Shown here one piece after another: positions 33,691 through 46,364 of a stretch of 64,000 bases of DNA. Numbering within the stretch: position 1 is the first letter of the stretch; every line of letters starts with the position of its first letter. The notes under the pieces were generated by a model that saw only the letters and a program-made list of their open reading frames with translations, made no database searches and was not told the origin of the DNA. The DNA is from Gaetbulibacter sp. S0825 (GTDB lineage Bacteria > Bacteroidota > Bacteroidia > Flavobacteriales > Flavobacteriaceae), in contig NZ_JAATJT010000003.1 of NCBI RefSeq assembly GCF_011777505.1, positions 372,001 to 436,000 of the forward strand, given 5' to 3'. A program made the translations under genes and the position numbers.

Positions 33691-36600
33691 TTAGTTATAA
33701 TTCATTTCTTGCTTAGCTTGCATCATTTCGTCAAACTCTTCTTTAGAACCTACGATAATGTTTTCGTAATGCCTAAGTCCAGTTCCTGCAGGAATTTTAT
33801 GTCCAACAATCACGTTTTCTTTAAGTCCTTCAAGCGAATCCACTTTACCAGCTACTGCTGCTTCATTTAAAACTTTAGTCGTTTCCTGGAACGATGCTGC
33901 CGATATAAATGATTTTGTTTGAAGTGATGCTCTTGTAATTCCTTGAAGAATTGGTGTTGCTGTTGCTGGATTTGCATCACGAGCTACAACTAGGTTTTTA
34001 TCTTCACGACGTAACAATGAATTTTCATCTCTTAACTCTCTAGACGTAATAATTTGTCCAGCTTTTAAGTTTTCAGAATCTCCAGAATCTTCAACCACTT
34101 TCTTTCCAAAGATTTCATCATTTTCAGTAATAAAATCTGATTTATGAACTAATTGATCTTCTAAGAAAATAGTATCTCCTGAATCCTGGATCCTAACCTT
34201 ACGCATCATTTGTCTTACAACAACTTCGAAGTGCTTGTCATTAATTTTCACACCTTGCAAACGATATACTTCTTGTACTTCATTTACTAAGTATTGTTGA
34301 ACTGCAGATGGGCCTTTAATATTTAAGATATCGTTAGGAGTAATCGATCCATCAGATAATGGCATACCAGCCTTAACAAAATCGTTTTCTTGTACAAGAA
34401 TTTGATTAGATAATTTCACTAAGTATTTTTTAATATCTCCTAGCTTAGACTCAACTATAATCTCACGGTTACCTCTTTTAATTTTACCAAAAGAAACCAC
34501 ACCATCTATAGCACTTACAACTGCTGGGTTTGATGGGTTACGTGCTTCGAATAATTCGGTTACACGAGGTAAACCACCAGTAATATCACCAGCTTTTGCA
34601 GATTTACGAGGAATCTTAACTAAGATTTTTCCAATATTAATCTTATCTCCATCATCAATCATTAAATGCGCTCCAACTGGTAAGTTGTACGAACGTATTG
34701 TTTCTCCCTTAGAATCTTCAATATGAAGTGTTGGAATAAGTTTTTTATTTCTAGATTCAGATATTACTTTTTCTTGGAAGCCTGTTTGTTCATCAATTTC
34801 CACTTGATATGTAACACCTTGCTCAATATTTTCATATCTTACTTTTCCAGCAAATTCCGAAATAATTACACCGTTATATGGATCCCATTGGCATACCACA
34901 TCATTAGCTTTTAGTTTCTGACCATTTTTAACAAAAATGGAAGAACCATAAGGAATGTTATTAGTACTTAAAGTAATTCCTGTCTTCTCATCAATAAGTT
35001 TAATCTCTGATGTTCTTGAAATTACAATATCTACAATATTTCCTTCTCCATCTTCTCCTTTAACAGTTTTTAGATCTTCAATCTCTGCCTTACCATCAAA
35101 TTTTACAAATAACTTGTTCTCTTCTGAAATGTTTCCAGCAATACCACCTACGTGGAATGTACGAAGTGTCAACTGTGTTCCAGGTTCTCCAATAGATTGA
35201 GCTGCAACAACACCTACAGCTTCACCACGTTGCACCATTTTACCAGTAGCAAGGTTTCGACCGTAGCATTTTGTACAGATTCCCTTTTTAGCTTCACAAG
35301 TTAATGGCGAACGTACTTCTACTGCATCAACTGGTGAATTTTCTATTTTCTTAGCAATGTGGTCATAAATATGACCTCCGGCTTCAACTAAAAGTTCATC
35401 GGTTAATGGATCATAAACATCGTATAACGATGTACGACCAACTATTCTATCTTCTAAACTTTCAACAACTTCTTCGTTTTTCTTTAATGGTTCTACATTA
35501 ATACCTCTTAATGTACCACAATCTTCTTCATTAACAATTACATCTTGCGAAACATCAACCAAACGACGAGTTAAATAACCTGCATCAGCAGTTTTAAGTG
35601 CTGTATCGGCAAGTCCTTTACGAGCACCGTGAGTAGAAATAAAATATTCTAAAATTGAAAGTCCTTCTTTAAAGTTAGAAAGAATTGGATTTTCAATAAT
35701 TTCTCCTCCACCTGCGTTAGACTTTTTAGGTTTTGCCATCAATCCACGCATACCTGTAAGCTGACGAATCTGTTCTTTAGATCCACGAGCTCCAGAATCA
35801 AGCATCATAAACACCGAGTTAAATCCTTGTTGGTCTTCTCTAATACGCTTCATTGACAATTCTGTCAATTCTGCATTAGTAGAAGTCCAGATATCAATAA
35901 CCTGGTTATAACGTTCGTTGTTTGTTATAAGTCCCATGTTATAGTTAGCTCTAATTCCATCCACCTGCTTATTTGCAGAGTCTATCATAGTATGCTTTTC
36001 TGGCGGGATAATAATATCACCTAAACTAAATGATAAACCACCTTGGAATGCAAACTTATAACCTAAAGTTTTAATTTCATCAAGGAATGCAGCCGTTTCA
36101 GGAACACTAGTTACCTTAAGAATATTACCAATAATATCTCTTAACGATTTTTTAGTTAATACCTCATTAATGTATCCAGCAACTTCAGGAACTTTATCAT
36201 TAAATAAAACACGTCCAACAGTTGTTTCAACAATTTGGTTTACTAATTCTCCAGCATCGTTAAAATCTTTAGTTCTAACTTTAATAGACGCATTAAGATC
36301 TGCTCTTTTTTCATTATAAGCTATAACAACTTCTTCTGGGGAATAAAATGTTAATCCTTCTCCAACAACTTTCACGTCTTTTGTCGACTTACGTAACTTA
36401 GTCATATAATATAAACCAAGTACCATATCTTGAGAAGGTACTGTTACTGGCGAACCATTTGCAGGATTCAAAATATTATGAGAAGCTAACATTAATAGTT
36501 GTGCTTCCAAAATAGCTTCTGGTCCTAATGGTAAATGTACTGCCATCTGGTCACCATCAAAATCGGCGTTAAATGCAGTACACACTAATGGGTGTAACTG

Positions 36601-37992
36601 GATTGCCTTACCTTCGATAAGCTTAGGTTGAAATGCTTGAATACCAAGTCTGTGTAACGTAGGAGCACGATTTAAAAGAACTGGATGCCCTTTTAAAACA
36701 TTCTCTAAGATATCCCAAACTACAGGCTCTTTTTTATCTATAATTTTCTTTGCAGATTTTACCGTTTTAACAATTCCTCTTTCAATTAGTTTTCTAATTA
36801 CAAAAGGTTTGTATAACTCGGCTGCCATATTTTTTGGCAATCCACATTCGAATAATTTTAATTCTGGTCCAACAACAATTACCGAACGCGCAGAATAATC
36901 AACACGTTTACCAAGTAAGTTTTGACGGAAACGACCTTGCTTACCTTTTAATGAATCTGAAAGAGATTTTAAAGGTCTGTTAGAATCGGTTTTAACTGCT
37001 GATGACTTACGTGTGTTATCAAATAATGAATCTACAGATTCTTGTAACATACGTTTTTCGTTACGTAAAATAACTTCTGGTGCTTTTATCTCAACAAGTC
37101 TCTTAAGACGGTTGTTACGAATAATTACACGACGATATAAATCATTTAAATCAGACGTAGCAAAACGACCACCATCAAGTGGTACTAATGGTCTTAATTC
37201 TGGTGGAATTACTGGAACCGCTTTCATAATCATCCATGAAGGATGATTTTCACGATTCAAATTAGCCTCTCTAAATGCTTCAACAACTTGAAGACGTTTT
37301 AAAGCTTCTGTTTTACGTTGCTTAGACGTTTCAGTATTTGCTTTATGACGAAGTTCAAATGATAGTTCATCAAGTTTAATTCTTGATAACAATTCAATTA
37401 AACATTCAGCTCCCATTTTAGCAATAAACTTCTCTGGGTCTGTATCATCTAAATATTGGTTTTCTTGTGGAAGTGTTTCAAGAATATTTAAATATTCTTC
37501 TTCTGTTAAGAAATCCATTTTTTGAACAGGTTCTCCTTCGGCATTTTTAGCATTACCTGGTTGGATTACTACATAACGCTCATAATAGATAATCATGTCT
37601 AATTTCTTAGATGGTAATCCAAGTAAATAACCTATTTTGTTAGGTAAAGAACGGAAATACCAAATGTGTGCTACAGGTACAACAAGGTTAATGTGCCCTA
37701 CACGATCACGACGTACTTTCTTTTCTGTTACTTCTACACCACAACGGTCACAAACAATGCCTTTGTAACGTATACGTTTGTATTTACCACAAGCACATTC
37801 GTAATCCTTTACAGGACCAAAAATACGCTCACAAAATAAACCATCACGTTCTGGTTTATGTGTTCTATAGTTAATGGTTTCAGGTTTTAAAACTTCTCCT
37901 CGAGATGCAGCCAAAATAGACTCTGGAGATGCTAAACCAATTGAGATTTTACTAAACCTCTGTACTGTATTCTTATCTTGTTTTCTTGCCAT
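33691..37992 (-). CDS. rpoC: DNA-directed RNA polymerase beta' subunit
   Basis: 1433 residues, the usual Bacteroidota length. Zinc finger cysteines Cys66, Cys68, Cys81 and Cys84 (ECACGK, CDRCG) are near the N-terminus. The catalytic magnesium loop NADFDGDQ sits near residue 480, and the trigger-loop/bridge helix region has the conserved [19 protein letters not shown] stretch (about 797-815). A second zinc-binding set (Cys residues in [13 protein letters not shown], about 906-918) follows, then the [17 protein letters not shown] motif. It forms the active centre with RpoB. Cotranscribed with rpoB, with a 70-bp spacer that carries a palindromic repeat. Confidence 0.99.
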   Translation of the reverse strand: MARKQDKNTVQRFSKISIGLASPESILAASRGEVLKPETINYRTHKPERDGLFCERIFGPVKDYECACGKYKRIRYKGIVCDRCGVEVTEKKVRRDRVGHINLVVPVAHIWYFRSLPNKIGYLLGLPSKKLDMIIYYERYVVIQPGNAKNAEGEPVQKMDFLTEEEYLNILETLPQENQYLDDTDPEKFIAKMGAECLIELLSRIKLDELSFELRHKANTETSKQRKTEALKRLQVVEAFREANLNRENHPSWMIMKAVPVIPPELRPLVPLDGGRFATSDLNDLYRRVIIRNNRLKRLVEIKAPEVILRNEKRMLQESVDSLFDNTRKSSAVKTDSNRPLKSLSDSLKGKQGRFRQNLLGKRVDYSARSVIVVGPELKLFECGLPKNMAAELYKPFVIRKLIERGIVKTVKSAKKIIDKKEPVVWDILENVLKGHPVLLNRAPTLHRLGIQAFQPKLIEGKAIQLHPLVCTAFNADFDGDQMAVHLPLGPEAILEAQLLMLASHNILNPANGSPVTVPSQDMVLGLYYMTKLRKSTKDVKVVGEGLTFYSPEEVVIAYNEKRADLNASIKVRTKDFNDAGELVNQIVETTVGRVLFNDKVPEVAGYINEVLTKKSLRDIIGNILKVTSVPETAAFLDEIKTLGYKFAFQGGLSFSLGDIIIPPEKHTMIDSANKQVDGIRANYNMGLITNNERYNQVIDIWTSTNAELTELSMKRIREDQQGFNSVFMMLDSGARGSKEQIRQLTGMRGLMAKPKKSNAGGGEIIENPILSNFKEGLSILEYFISTHGARKGLADTALKTADAGYLTRRLVDVSQDVIVNEEDCGTLRGINVEPLKKNEEVVESLEDRIVGRTSLYDVYDPLTDELLVEAGGHIYDHIAKKIENSPVDAVEVRSPLTCEAKKGICTKCYGRNLATGKMVQRGEAVGVVAAQSIGEPGTQLTLRTFHVGGIAGNISEENKLFVKFDGKAEIEDLKTVKGEDGEGNIVDIVISRTSEIKLIDEKTGITLSTNNIPYGSSIFVKNGQKLKANDVVCQWDPYNGVIISEFAGKVRYENIEQGVTYQVEIDEQTGFQEKVISESRNKKLIPTLHIEDSKGETIRSYNLPVGAHLMIDDGDKINIGKILVKIPRKSAKAGDITGGLPRVTELFEARNPSNPAVVSAIDGVVSFGKIKRGNREIIVESKLGDIKKYLVKLSNQILVQENDFVKAGMPLSDGSITPNDILNIKGPSAVQQYLVNEVQEVYRLQGVKINDKHFEVVVRQMMRKVRIQDSGDTIFLEDQLVHKSDFITENDEIFGKKVVEDSGDSENLKAGQIITSRELRDENSLLRREDKNLVVARDANPATATPILQGITRASLQTKSFISAASFQETTKVLNEAAVAGKVDSLEGLKENVIVGHKIPAGTGLRHYENIIVGSKEEFDEMMQAKQEMNYN

Positions 37993-38000
37993 GTTCTTTT

Positions 38001-38055
38001 AAGTCTTCAGTTTTCAGTCTTCAGTACGCAGTTAAACTATGTACTGAAAACTGTT
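38001..38055. repeat. Palindromic repeat in the rpoB-rpoC spacer
   Basis: 11-bp arms cagttttcagt (38008-38018) and actgaaaactg (38043-38053), with an inner agtac/gtact pair (38023-38027 and 38041-38045). It also has direct cttcag copies. Short palindromes of this wording are common between genes in Flavobacteriaceae; finding one inside this operon is less expected. Confidence 0.6.
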
Positions 38056-38062
38056 AACTAAT

Positions 38063-41000
38063 TTATTCTTCTAATCTTATGTCTAATCCAAGACCTTTCA
38101 ATTCGTGCATTAATACGTTGAAAGATTCTGGTAGTCCAGGTTCTGGCATTGGTTCGCCTTTTACGATTGCTTCGTAAGTTTTAGCTCTACCAATTACATC
38201 ATCAGATTTTACTGTTAAGATTTCTCTTAACGTTGCTGATGCTCCATAAGCTTCAAGTGCCCATACTTCCATTTCTCCAAAACGCTGTCCACCAAACTGT
38301 GCTTTACCACCAAGAGGCTGTTGCGTAATTAATGAGTATGGTCCAATTGAACGTGCATGCATCTTATCATCAACCATATGTCCTAGTTTTAACATATAGA
38401 TAACACCAACGGTTGCTGGTTGATCGAAACGAGATCCTGTACCTCCATCATAAAGATAAGTATGACCATATCTAGGAATTCCAGCTTCATCTGTAAACCC
38501 ATTAATTTGGTCGATTGTTGCACCATCAAAAATTGGTGTTGCATACTTACGATCTAATTTTTGTCCTGCCCATCCTAATACTGTTTCATAAATCTGACCA
38601 ATATTCATACGAGAAGGTACACCAAGCGGATTCAATACAATATCAACTGGTGTTCCATCCTCAAGGAAAGGCATATCTTCTTGACGAACGATACGTGCAA
38701 CAATACCTTTGTTACCGTGACGTCCTGCCATTTTATCTCCAACTTTTAGTTTACGCTTTTTAGCAATGTAAACTTTCGCTAGTTTTATGATTCCTGCTGG
38801 TAATTCATCACCTACAGAAATTGTAAATTTCTCACGTCTAAGAGACCCTTGAAGGTCATTTTCCTTAATCTTATAATTGTGGATTAAATCTGCAACTAAC
38901 TTATTAGTCTTTTCATCTGTAGTCCATTTACCTGAAACTAAATGCGCGTAATCATCTACAGCATTTAACATTTTTAAAGTAAACTTCTTTCCTTTAGGGA
39001 AAACCTCTTCTCCTAAATCGTTAAATACACCTTGAGCAGTTTTTCCAGCAACTATAGCAAAAAGCTTTTCAATTAAAACTTCAATTAAGTCATCAAACTT
39101 TTTATCGTAAACAGCTTCAAGTTGAGCAATGTCCTCTTTATCTTGAGCTCTTTTACGCTTATCTTTAATTGCTCTAGCAAATAATTTCTTATCTATAACT
39201 ACACCATGTAATGAAGGTGATGCTTTTAGAGATGCATCTTTTACATCTCCAGCTTTATCTCCAAAAATAGCACGTAGTAACTTTTCTTCTGGTGTAGGAT
39301 CACTTTCTCCTTTAGGTGTAATCTTACCTATAAGGATATCTCCTGGTTTAATTTCAGCACCAACGCGTATCATTCCATGCTCATCAAGGTCTTTTGTAGC
39401 CTCTTCTGAAACATTAGGAATATCATTAGTAAGCTCTTCGTTTCCAAGCTTTGTATCTCTTACTTCCAAAGAATACTCATCGATATGAATAGATGTGAAT
39501 ACATCTTCTCTAACGACTTTCTCCGAAATTACAATCGCATCCTCAAAGTTATATCCTTTCCAAGGCATGAAAGCAACTTTCATGTTTCTTCCTAAAGCCA
39601 ACTCTCCACTTTGAGTAGCATAACCTTCACACAATACTTGTCCTTTAGTTACTTTATCTCCTTTTTTAACAATTGCTTTTAAGTTAACAGAAGTTCCTTG
39701 ATTGGTTTTTCTAAACTTTGTTAAAGGATATGTTACCGTATCTGTATCGAAACTAACCATAGCTTCTTCTTCTGTACGACTATATTTAATTACAATTTCG
39801 TTTGCATCTACATATTCTACAACTCCTTTTCCTTGAGCATTTATCAATACTCTAGAATCGGATGCTACTTGGCGTTCCAATCCAGTTCCAACAATTGGAG
39901 ATTCCGGACGTAATAATGGCACTGCTTGACGCATCATGTTTGATCCCATCAAAGCACGGTTTGCATCATCATGTTCTAAGAATGGAATTAAAGATGCCGA
40001 AATTGATGTAATTTGGTTTGGAGCAACATCTGTATAATCAACAGTTAATGGGTCGATTACAGGAAAATCACCTTCTTGACGAGCAATTACTTTTTCATCT
40101 AAAATTTTACCAGTGTCATCAACCTTTACAGTTGCTTGAGCAATCATCATATTTTCTTCTTCCTCGGCACTTAGATATACAGGTGTGTTTTTAATATCTA
40201 CAACACCCTTCTCTACTTTTCTATATGGTGTTTCTAAAAACCCTAAAGCATTAACTTTTGCATATACTGAAAGTGAAGAAATTAATCCAATGTTTGGTCC
40301 TTCAGGCGTTTCAATAGGACATAAACGTCCGTAGTGTGTATAATGAACGTCACGAACCTCAAAACCTGCTCTCTCACGAGATAAACCTCCAGGTCCTAAA
40401 GCCGATAAACGACGTTTATGAGTAATCTCTGCTAACGGATTTGTTTGATCCATGAACTGAGATAACTGGTTTGTTCCAAAAAATGAGTTAATTACAGAAG
40501 ACAATGTCTTCGCATTAATCAAATCGATTGGTGTAAATACTTCGTTATCACGAACATTCATACGTTCACGAATAGTACGTGCCATACGTGCTAAACCAAC
40601 ACCAAATTGAGAAGATAATTGTTCACCTACTGTACGTACACGACGGTTAGATAAGTGATCGATATCATCAATCTCTGCTTTAGAATTAATTAACTCGATT
40701 AAGTATTTTATAATAGTTATGATATCTTCTTTAGTAAGCACTTGCTTATCCATTCCAATATCTAACTGTAATTTCTTGTTCATTCTATAACGACCAACTT
40801 CACCTAAGTTATAGCGTTGATCACTAAAGAATAGCTTGTCAATAATACCACGTGCTGTTTCCTCATCTGGCGGCTCAGCATTACGTAATTGACGGTAAAT
40901 ATGTTCTACTGCTTCTTTTTCAGAGTTAGTAGGGTCTTTTTGAAGTGTGTTATGGATAATTGCATAATCTCCCGATTGGCCATCTTCTTTATGTAAAAGA

Positions 41001-41875
41001 ATAGTTTTAACACCAGCTTCAAGAATTTCTTCAATGTTTTCTTTATCTAAAACAGTATCACGATCTAAAACAATCTCGTTTCTTTCGATAGATACTACTT
41101 CTCCTGTATCTTCATCTACAAAATCTTCATGCCATGTATTAAGTACACGAGCAGCAAGTTTGCGACCAATTACTTTTTTAAGTCCAGATTTTGAAACCTT
41201 TACTTCTTCAGCAAGGTCAAATATCTCAAGGATATCTTTATCACGTTCAAATCCAATGGCGCGGAAAAGTGTAGTTACAGGTAATTTTTTCTTTCTATCG
41301 ATGTATGCATACATTACAGAGTTAATATCTGTAGCAAATTCTATCCAAGATCCTTTAAAAGGAATTACTCTAGCTGAATATAATTTTGTACCGTTAGCAT
41401 GGAAAGATTGTCCAAAGAATACACCTGGAGACCTGTGTAATTGTGATACAACTACACGTTCAGCACCATTAATACAGAATGTACCACTTGGCGTCATGTA
41501 CGGAATTGTACCCAAATAAACATCTTGAACAATTGTCTCGAAATCCTCATGTTCAGGATCAGTACAATATAATTTAAGTCTTGCTTTTAACGGAACGCTA
41601 TAAGTAAGTCCTCTTTCAATACATTCTTCTATGGTGTATCTTGGTGGATCAATAAAATAATCCAAAAACTCCAAGACAAATTGATTACGTGTATCTGTAA
41701 TCGGGAAGTTTTCCATGAAGGTGTTATATAACCCTTCATCACCTCTTTCTTCTGATTTTGTCTCTAACTGGAAAAAATCCTGGAAGGATTTAATCTGAAT
41801 ATCCAGGAAATCAGGATATTCTGTTCTATTTACAATAGATGAGAAATTTAATCTTTCAGCTTTAGTTGCTAACAT
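38063..41875 (-). CDS. rpoB: DNA-directed RNA polymerase beta subunit
   Basis: 1270 residues. The rifampicin pocket segment near residues 455-490 reads [15 protein letters not shown] and [13 protein letters not shown], i.e. the normal susceptible-type residues are present. Other hallmarks are [12 protein letters not shown] (about 770) with the DI-type catalytic Lys region, and the C-terminal segment [21 protein letters not shown]-type that ends in the RpoC contact. Start at 41875 fits the usual N-terminus. Preceded by rplL and a hairpin that may act as an attenuator. Confidence 0.99.
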   Translation of the reverse strand: MLATKAERLNFSSIVNRTEYPDFLDIQIKSFQDFFQLETKSEERGDEGLYNTFMENFPITDTRNQFVLEFLDYFIDPPRYTIEECIERGLTYSVPLKARLKLYCTDPEHEDFETIVQDVYLGTIPYMTPSGTFCINGAERVVVSQLHRSPGVFFGQSFHANGTKLYSARVIPFKGSWIEFATDINSVMYAYIDRKKKLPVTTLFRAIGFERDKDILEIFDLAEEVKVSKSGLKKVIGRKLAARVLNTWHEDFVDEDTGEVVSIERNEIVLDRDTVLDKENIEEILEAGVKTILLHKEDGQSGDYAIIHNTLQKDPTNSEKEAVEHIYRQLRNAEPPDEETARGIIDKLFFSDQRYNLGEVGRYRMNKKLQLDIGMDKQVLTKEDIITIIKYLIELINSKAEIDDIDHLSNRRVRTVGEQLSSQFGVGLARMARTIRERMNVRDNEVFTPIDLINAKTLSSVINSFFGTNQLSQFMDQTNPLAEITHKRRLSALGPGGLSRERAGFEVRDVHYTHYGRLCPIETPEGPNIGLISSLSVYAKVNALGFLETPYRKVEKGVVDIKNTPVYLSAEEEENMMIAQATVKVDDTGKILDEKVIARQEGDFPVIDPLTVDYTDVAPNQITSISASLIPFLEHDDANRALMGSNMMRQAVPLLRPESPIVGTGLERQVASDSRVLINAQGKGVVEYVDANEIVIKYSRTEEEAMVSFDTDTVTYPLTKFRKTNQGTSVNLKAIVKKGDKVTKGQVLCEGYATQSGELALGRNMKVAFMPWKGYNFEDAIVISEKVVREDVFTSIHIDEYSLEVRDTKLGNEELTNDIPNVSEEATKDLDEHGMIRVGAEIKPGDILIGKITPKGESDPTPEEKLLRAIFGDKAGDVKDASLKASPSLHGVVIDKKLFARAIKDKRKRAQDKEDIAQLEAVYDKKFDDLIEVLIEKLFAIVAGKTAQGVFNDLGEEVFPKGKKFTLKMLNAVDDYAHLVSGKWTTDEKTNKLVADLIHNYKIKENDLQGSLRREKFTISVGDELPAGIIKLAKVYIAKKRKLKVGDKMAGRHGNKGIVARIVRQEDMPFLEDGTPVDIVLNPLGVPSRMNIGQIYETVLGWAGQKLDRKYATPIFDGATIDQINGFTDEAGIPRYGHTYLYDGGTGSRFDQPATVGVIYMLKLGHMVDDKMHARSIGPYSLITQQPLGGKAQFGGQRFGEMEVWALEAYGASATLREILTVKSDDVIGRAKTYEAIVKGEPMPEPGLPESFNVLMHELKGLGLDIRLEE

Positions 41876-41942
41876 CGACGGACGAAATTTTGATTAAAAA
41901 ATAATTTTACGTGCACATAACGTTTATATACACAAAAGGGTC

Positions 41943-41972
41943 TAGGTCATAGAGAGCATTTCTCTAGACCTA
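41943..41972 (-). promoter_or_regulatory. Hairpin between rplL and rpoB (possible attenuator)
   Basis: Arms taggtc...gag and ctc...gaccta close a stem with one bulge, in the 123-bp rplL-rpoB gap. The position matches the known transcription attenuator between rplL and rpoB of other bacteria. There is no long T run on the minus strand. Confidence 0.4.
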
Positions 41973-41998
41973 AACCATATTTTGTAGGTTAGTTAAGC

Positions 41999-42376
41999 TT
42001 ACTTAAGCTCAACCTCAGCTCCTGCTTCTTCTAACTGAGCTTTTAATGCTTCTGCTTCGTCTTTAGCAACACCTTCTTTAATTGCTTTTGGTGCACCATC
42101 AACTAATTCTTTAGCATCTTTTAATCCTAAACCAGTTAATTCTTTAACAAGTTTTACAACAGCTAATTTAGAACCACCAGCTGCTTTAAGGATTACGTCA
42201 AATTCGGTTTGTGCTTCACCAGCGTCTTCACCACCAGTTGCACCACCAGCAGCAACAGCAACAGCTGCAGCAGCAGGCTCAATACCATACTCTTCTTTTA
42301 ATATACCAGCTAATTCGTTAACCTCTTTTACTGTTAAGTTTACTAACTGTTCTGCGAAATCTTTTAAATCTGCCAT
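41999..42376 (-). CDS. rplL: 50S ribosomal protein L7/L12
   Basis: 125 residues. Acidic stalk protein that binds elongation factors. N-terminal dimer helix ([21 protein letters not shown]), a flexible Ala/Gly hinge (about 34-55), and the conserved C-terminal domain with [24 protein letters not shown]. Follows rplJ with a 64-bp gap, as in the standard operon. Confidence 0.98.
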   Translation of the reverse strand: MADLKDFAEQLVNLTVKEVNELAGILKEEYGIEPAAAAVAVAAGGATGGEDAGEAQTEFDVILKAAGGSKLAVVKLVKELTGLGLKDAKELVDGAPKAIKEGVAKDEAEALKAQLEEAGAEVELK

Positions 42377-42440
42377 TTTTCTATCGTTTTAATAATTTTG
42401 TAATTTAATTTATTTTGTAAAAAGTGCGTACATTTTTATA

Positions 42441-42962
42441 CTATCCCTCTTTTTGAGATAGTGTTTGTAAAATACCTGATAATTTACCTCCTCCAGATTT
42501 AAGCGCTGAAACAACGTTCTTAGCAGGAGATTGTAATAATCCAATAATATCTCCAATAAGTTCTTCTCTAGATTTAATATCTACCAACATATCTAATTGG
42601 TCGTCACCTAAGTAAATTGCTTCTTCAATAAAAGCTCCTTTTAATAGAGGCTTTTCTGATTTTTTTCTGAAAGCCTTAATTACTTTAGCTGGTGCGTTTC
42701 CAGTTTCAGAATACATAACTGAAGTATTTCCTTTTAATATAGAAGGTAATTCTCCAAATTCTTTCTCTGAAGCATCCATTGCTTTTTCAAGCAAGGTATT
42801 TTTTACAACTGCTAACTTCACGTTTGCTTTAAAACAAGCACGACGTAAGTTTGAAGTAGTTCCTGCATCTAATCCAGAAATATCTGCCAAATAAATATTT
42901 GCGTTTTCGGATAATTGAGCAGTTAACTCTTCAATTACTTGTGATTTTTCTTCTCTTGTCAT
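42441..42962 (-). CDS. rplJ: 50S ribosomal protein L10
   Basis: 173 residues. Anchors the L7/L12 stalk to 23S rRNA and in other bacteria represses its own operon. N-terminal TREEKSQVIEELTAQL and the KNTLLEKA box match the family, with a C-terminal helix (NVVSALKSGGGKLSGILQTL) that binds L12 dimers. Lies 18 bp after rplA. Confidence 0.98.
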   Translation of the reverse strand: MTREEKSQVIEELTAQLSENANIYLADISGLDAGTTSNLRRACFKANVKLAVVKNTLLEKAMDASEKEFGELPSILKGNTSVMYSETGNAPAKVIKAFRKKSEKPLLKGAFIEEAIYLGDDQLDMLVDIKSREELIGDIIGLLQSPAKNVVSALKSGGGKLSGILQTLSQKEG

Positions 42963-42980
42963 AATAAAAAGTTTTACTGC

Positions 42981-43670
42981 TTAACCTATTTTTGGATCAA
43001 TTGCAACACTAGGACTCATTGTACTTGACATAAAAATACTTTTTACGTAAGTCCCTTTTGATGCAGTTGGTTTAAGTTTCATTAATGTTGTAAGTAATTC
43101 TTGTGCATTACCTGCAATTTTATCAGCACTAAAAGATGCTTTTCCAATTGCTGCATGTACAATACCTGTTTTATCAACTTTAAAGTCAATTTTTCCAGCT
43201 TTTACTTCACCAACAGCTTTTGCAACATCCATAGTTACAGTACCTGTTTTTGGGTTAGGCATTAAGCCTCTTGGACCTAATACACGTCCTAAAGGACCTA
43301 ATTTACCCATAACGCTAGGCATGGTAATAATTACATCTACGTCTGTCCAACCACCTTTAATTTTATCAAGGTATTCGTCTAAACCAACATAATCAGCTCC
43401 AGCTTCTTTAGCTTCTGCTTCTTTGTCTGGAGTTACTAATGCTAAAACTTTAACGTCTTTACCAGTACCATGCGGAAGTGACACAACACCTCTTACCATT
43501 TGGTTAGCTTTTCTAGGATCTACACCTAAACGAACAGCTAAATCTACTGATGCATCAAACTTTGCATTGGTGATTTCTTTTATTAATACTGATGCCTCAT
43601 CAACAGAATAAAGTCTTCCTTTTTCTATTTTAGCAACAGCTTCTTTTTGTTTTCTTGTTAATTTTGCCAT
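42981..43670 (-). CDS. rplA: 50S ribosomal protein L1
   Basis: 229 residues, the normal length. L1 signature [28 protein letters not shown]-type (about 120-145), with KxGTVT following. Binds 23S rRNA at the L1 stalk and represses rplKA translation in other bacteria. 17-bp gap to rplK. Confidence 0.98.
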   Translation of the reverse strand: MAKLTRKQKEAVAKIEKGRLYSVDEASVLIKEITNAKFDASVDLAVRLGVDPRKANQMVRGVVSLPHGTGKDVKVLALVTPDKEAEAKEAGADYVGLDEYLDKIKGGWTDVDVIITMPSVMGKLGPLGRVLGPRGLMPNPKTGTVTMDVAKAVGEVKAGKIDFKVDKTGIVHAAIGKASFSADKIAGNAQELLTTLMKLKPTASKGTYVKSIFMSSTMSPSVAIDPKIG

Positions 43671-43687
43671 TTTAAAATCTTTTTAGG

Positions 43688-44128
43688 TTAATTAGGTGCT
43701 TCACCACCTTTAACAGTTATACCCATAGATCTTGCAGTTCCCGCAACCATTTTCATTGCTGATTCTATAGTAAATGCATTTAAATCTACCATCTTGTCTT
43801 CAGCAATAGTTTTAACTTGATCCCAAGAAACTTTAGCTACTTTTTTTCGGTTTGGTTCACCTGAACCCTTTTTCACCTTGGCCGCTTCTAATAATTGTAC
43901 TGCAGCTGGAGGAGTTTTAATTACAAAGTCAAATGATTTGTCTTTATAAACAGAGATAACAACTGGTAATACTTTACCAGGCTTATCTTGAGTTCTAGCA
44001 TTAAATTGCTTACAGAACTCCATGATGTTAACTCCAGCAGCACCTAAAGCGGGTCCAACCGGTGGCGACGGATTCGCAGCACCTCCCCGAACTTGTAACT
44101 TAACTACTTTACCTAATTCTTTTGCCAT
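43688..44128 (-). CDS. rplK: 50S ribosomal protein L11
   Basis: 146 residues. N-terminal [22 protein letters not shown] is the conserved L11 loop (thiostrepton-binding domain), and the C-terminal rRNA-binding half has [20 protein letters not shown] and [10 protein letters not shown]. Follows nusG with a 72-bp gap. Confidence 0.98.
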   Translation of the reverse strand: MAKELGKVVKLQVRGGAANPSPPVGPALGAAGVNIMEFCKQFNARTQDKPGKVLPVVISVYKDKSFDFVIKTPPAAVQLLEAAKVKKGSGEPNRKKVAKVSWDQVKTIAEDKMVDLNAFTIESAMKMVAGTARSMGITVKGGEAPN

Positions 44129-44200
44129 TTTTAATAATTTAGTTTTGGATGTCTCTTAAATTTGGAAGCTCAAGAACATACATATATAGTGTAACAATTA

Positions 44201-44755
44201 TTATACTTTTTCTACTTGCATATAGCTTAATTCTAATGGTGTTTTTCTTCCAAAAATCTTTACCATTACTTCTAGCTTACGCTTTTCTTCATTTATATTT
44301 TCAATAGTACCATCAAAACCGTTGAATGGTCCATCAATTACTTTTACAGTTTCTCCTTTTGTGAAAGGTATCGCAACATTTGCATCAGCTTCTACAGCTA
44401 ATTCATCAACCTTACCTAACATTCTGTTCACTTCAGATTGTCTTAACGGCACAGGATCCCCTCCTTTTGTTTCTCCTAAAAATCCAATTACATTAGTAAT
44501 AGATTTAATTATATGAGGAATCTCTCCACTTAAGTTTGCCTGAATCATAATGTAGCCTGGAAAAAAAACTTTTTCTTTATGCACTTTTTTCCCATTACGT
44601 ATTTGAATCACTCTCTCGGTTGGCACCAAAACTTGATCTACAAAATCGCTTAGACCTAATCTAGCAATTTCGTTTTCGATGTAATTTTTGATTTTGTTTT
44701 CTTGACCGCTTACAGCCCTTACAACGTACCATTTTTTTTCAACACTCTCAGACAT
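44201..44755 (-). CDS. nusG: Transcription termination/antitermination factor NusG
   Basis: 184 residues from the ATG at 44755 (a TTG two codons before is possible). N-terminal NGN domain (KKWYVVRAVSGQENKIKNYIE, VFFPGYIMIQANL) and C-terminal KOW motif (KGETVKVIDGPFNGFDGTIENIN). Modulates RNA polymerase pausing and termination and couples transcription to translation. 13-bp spacing after secE. Confidence 0.97.
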   Translation of the reverse strand: MSESVEKKWYVVRAVSGQENKIKNYIENEIARLGLSDFVDQVLVPTERVIQIRNGKKVHKEKVFFPGYIMIQANLSGEIPHIIKSITNVIGFLGETKGGDPVPLRQSEVNRMLGKVDELAVEADANVAIPFTKGETVKVIDGPFNGFDGTIENINEEKRKLEVMVKIFGRKTPLELSYMQVEKV

Positions 44756-44768
44756 TCTCAAAATGTTT

Positions 44769-44960
44769 TTAAATCCAATTAAAATACGCCTTTATAACTC
44801 TGCTAAAAACTGTATCTACTCCCCAAATAGCCAGCGAAAAAATAATAGAAAACACAGCAACCAATACTGTTAAACTTTGTGCTTCTGACCAAGGAGTCCA
44901 GCTTACATTATTTTTAAGCTCTCCAAAAGATTCTTTTATATAATTTACTATTCCTGCCAT
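44769..44960 (-). CDS. secE: Protein translocase subunit SecE
   Basis: 63 residues, one transmembrane helix (LTVLVAVFSIIFSLAIWGVDTVF, about 30-52) after the amphipathic IKESFGELKNNVSWTPWSEA segment. Stabilises SecY. Classic position between tRNA-Trp and nusG. 13-bp spacing to nusG. Confidence 0.95.
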   Translation of the reverse strand: MAGIVNYIKESFGELKNNVSWTPWSEAQSLTVLVAVFSIIFSLAIWGVDTVFSRVIKAYFNWI

Positions 44961-44976
44961 TTGTTTTTATTTTTTG

Positions 44977-45049
44977 CACGGGTTGAGAGACTCGAACTCC
45001 CGACACCTGGTTTTGGAGACCAGTGCTCTACCAACTGAGCTAAACCCGT
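44977..45049 (-). tRNA. tRNA-Trp (anticodon CCA)
   Basis: Cloverleaf on the minus strand: acceptor acgggtt / aacccgt, D arm gctc...gagc, anticodon stem ctggt / accag with loop CTCCAAA, and TpsiC loop gttcgagtc. The 3' end reads g then ca, so CCA is added or partly encoded. Lies between tuf and secE. Confidence 0.97.
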
Positions 45050-45060
45050 AAATATAAGTC

Positions 45061-45089
45061 AAGGTATTCCGAAAAAATCGGAATACCTT
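45061..45089 (-). terminator. Strong hairpin after tuf
   Basis: Perfect 12-bp arms aaggtattccga / tcggaatacctt around five A. The T run on the minus side is weak, so it could be a processing or partial termination site before tRNA-Trp. Confidence 0.65.
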
Positions 45090-45112
45090 AACTTAATATT
45101 TATTAACTTAAA

Positions 45113-46300
45113 TTAGTCTAAAATCTCAGTAACCTGACCAGCTCCAACTGTTCTACCACCTTCACGGATAGCGAAACGTAAACCTACGTTCATTGCAATT
45201 GGTTGGTGTAAATCAACAGTAATTGTTAAGTTATCTCCAGGCATTACCATTTCAACTCCATCAGGTAAATTAATATTTCCTGTTACATCAGTTGTACGCA
45301 CGTAGAACTGTGGACGGTAGTTGTTATGGAATGGAGTATGACGTCCACCTTCTTCTTTTTTAAGGATATAAACCTCAGCTTTAAATTTAGCATGTGGTGT
45401 TACAGATCCTTGCTTACAAATAACCATACCTCTACGGATATCAGTTTTTTCAATACCTCTTAATAAGATACCAACGTTATCTCCAGCTTCACCTCTATCT
45501 AATATCTTACGGAACATTTCAACTCCTGTAATAGTAGATGTTAATTTTTCAGCTCCCATACCAATAATATCTACAGGATCTCCTGTGTTAGCTACACCAG
45601 TTTCAATACGACCAGTTGCAACAGTACCACGACCTGTAATTGAGAATACATCCTCGATTGGCATTAAGAAATCTTTATCAACATCACGCTTAGGCAATTC
45701 AATCCAGCTATCTACAGCTTCCATTAACTCCATAACGGTATCAACCCATTTTTGCTCACCATTTAAAGCTCCTAAAGCAGAACCAGAAATAACAGGACCA
45801 TTGTCTCCATCATATTCGTAGAAGTTTAATAAATCTCTAACTTCCATGTCTACTAATTCCAAAAGCTCTTCATCATCCACCATATCAACTTTGTTTAAGA
45901 AAACAACGATACGAGGAATTCCTACCTGACGTCCTAAAAGGATATGCTCACGAGTTTGTGGCATTGGACCATCTGTAGCAGCAACTACCAATATAGCACC
46001 ATCCATTTGAGCAGCACCAGTAACCATGTTCTTTACGTAATCCGCGTGACCTGGACAGTCAACGTGAGCGTAATGACGATTAGCTGTTGCATATTCAACG
46101 TGTGAAGTATTAATTGTAATACCTCTTTCTTTTTCTTCTGGAGCATTATCGATTTGATCGAAATCTCTTTTTTCAGATAAACCAGCGTTAGCTAATACCG
46201 AAGTAATAGCAGCGGTTAAAGTTGTTTTACCGTGATCAACATGTCCAATTGTACCTATATTTAAGTGCGGTTTGGAACGATCGAAAGTTTCCTTTGCCAT
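45113..46300 (-). CDS. tuf: Elongation factor Tu
   Basis: 395 residues. Brings aminoacyl-tRNA to the ribosome. G1 GHVDHGKT (19-26), G3 DCPGHADY (about 82-89) and G4 NKVD (about 137-140). Strong match to tufB in position too: tRNA-Thr, Tyr, Gly, Thr before it and tRNA-Trp, secE, nusG after it. No second tuf gene is in the window. Confidence 0.99.
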   Translation of the reverse strand: MAKETFDRSKPHLNIGTIGHVDHGKTTLTAAITSVLANAGLSEKRDFDQIDNAPEEKERGITINTSHVEYATANRHYAHVDCPGHADYVKNMVTGAAQMDGAILVVAATDGPMPQTREHILLGRQVGIPRIVVFLNKVDMVDDEELLELVDMEVRDLLNFYEYDGDNGPVISGSALGALNGEQKWVDTVMELMEAVDSWIELPKRDVDKDFLMPIEDVFSITGRGTVATGRIETGVANTGDPVDIIGMGAEKLTSTITGVEMFRKILDRGEAGDNVGILLRGIEKTDIRRGMVICKQGSVTPHAKFKAEVYILKKEEGGRHTPFHNNYRPQFYVRTTDVTGNINLPDGVEMVMPGDNLTITVDLHQPIAMNVGLRFAIREGGRTVGAGQVTEILD

Positions 46301-46364
46301 GATTTAAAATTTAATCTTAGTTATATAATAATATTAGTGTTCAAAATTTTTAAATCTTTATAAG

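Noticed and set aside
41034-41519. 161-codon plus-strand frame inside rpoB
   Set aside because: Antisense shadow of the conserved rpoB reading frame.
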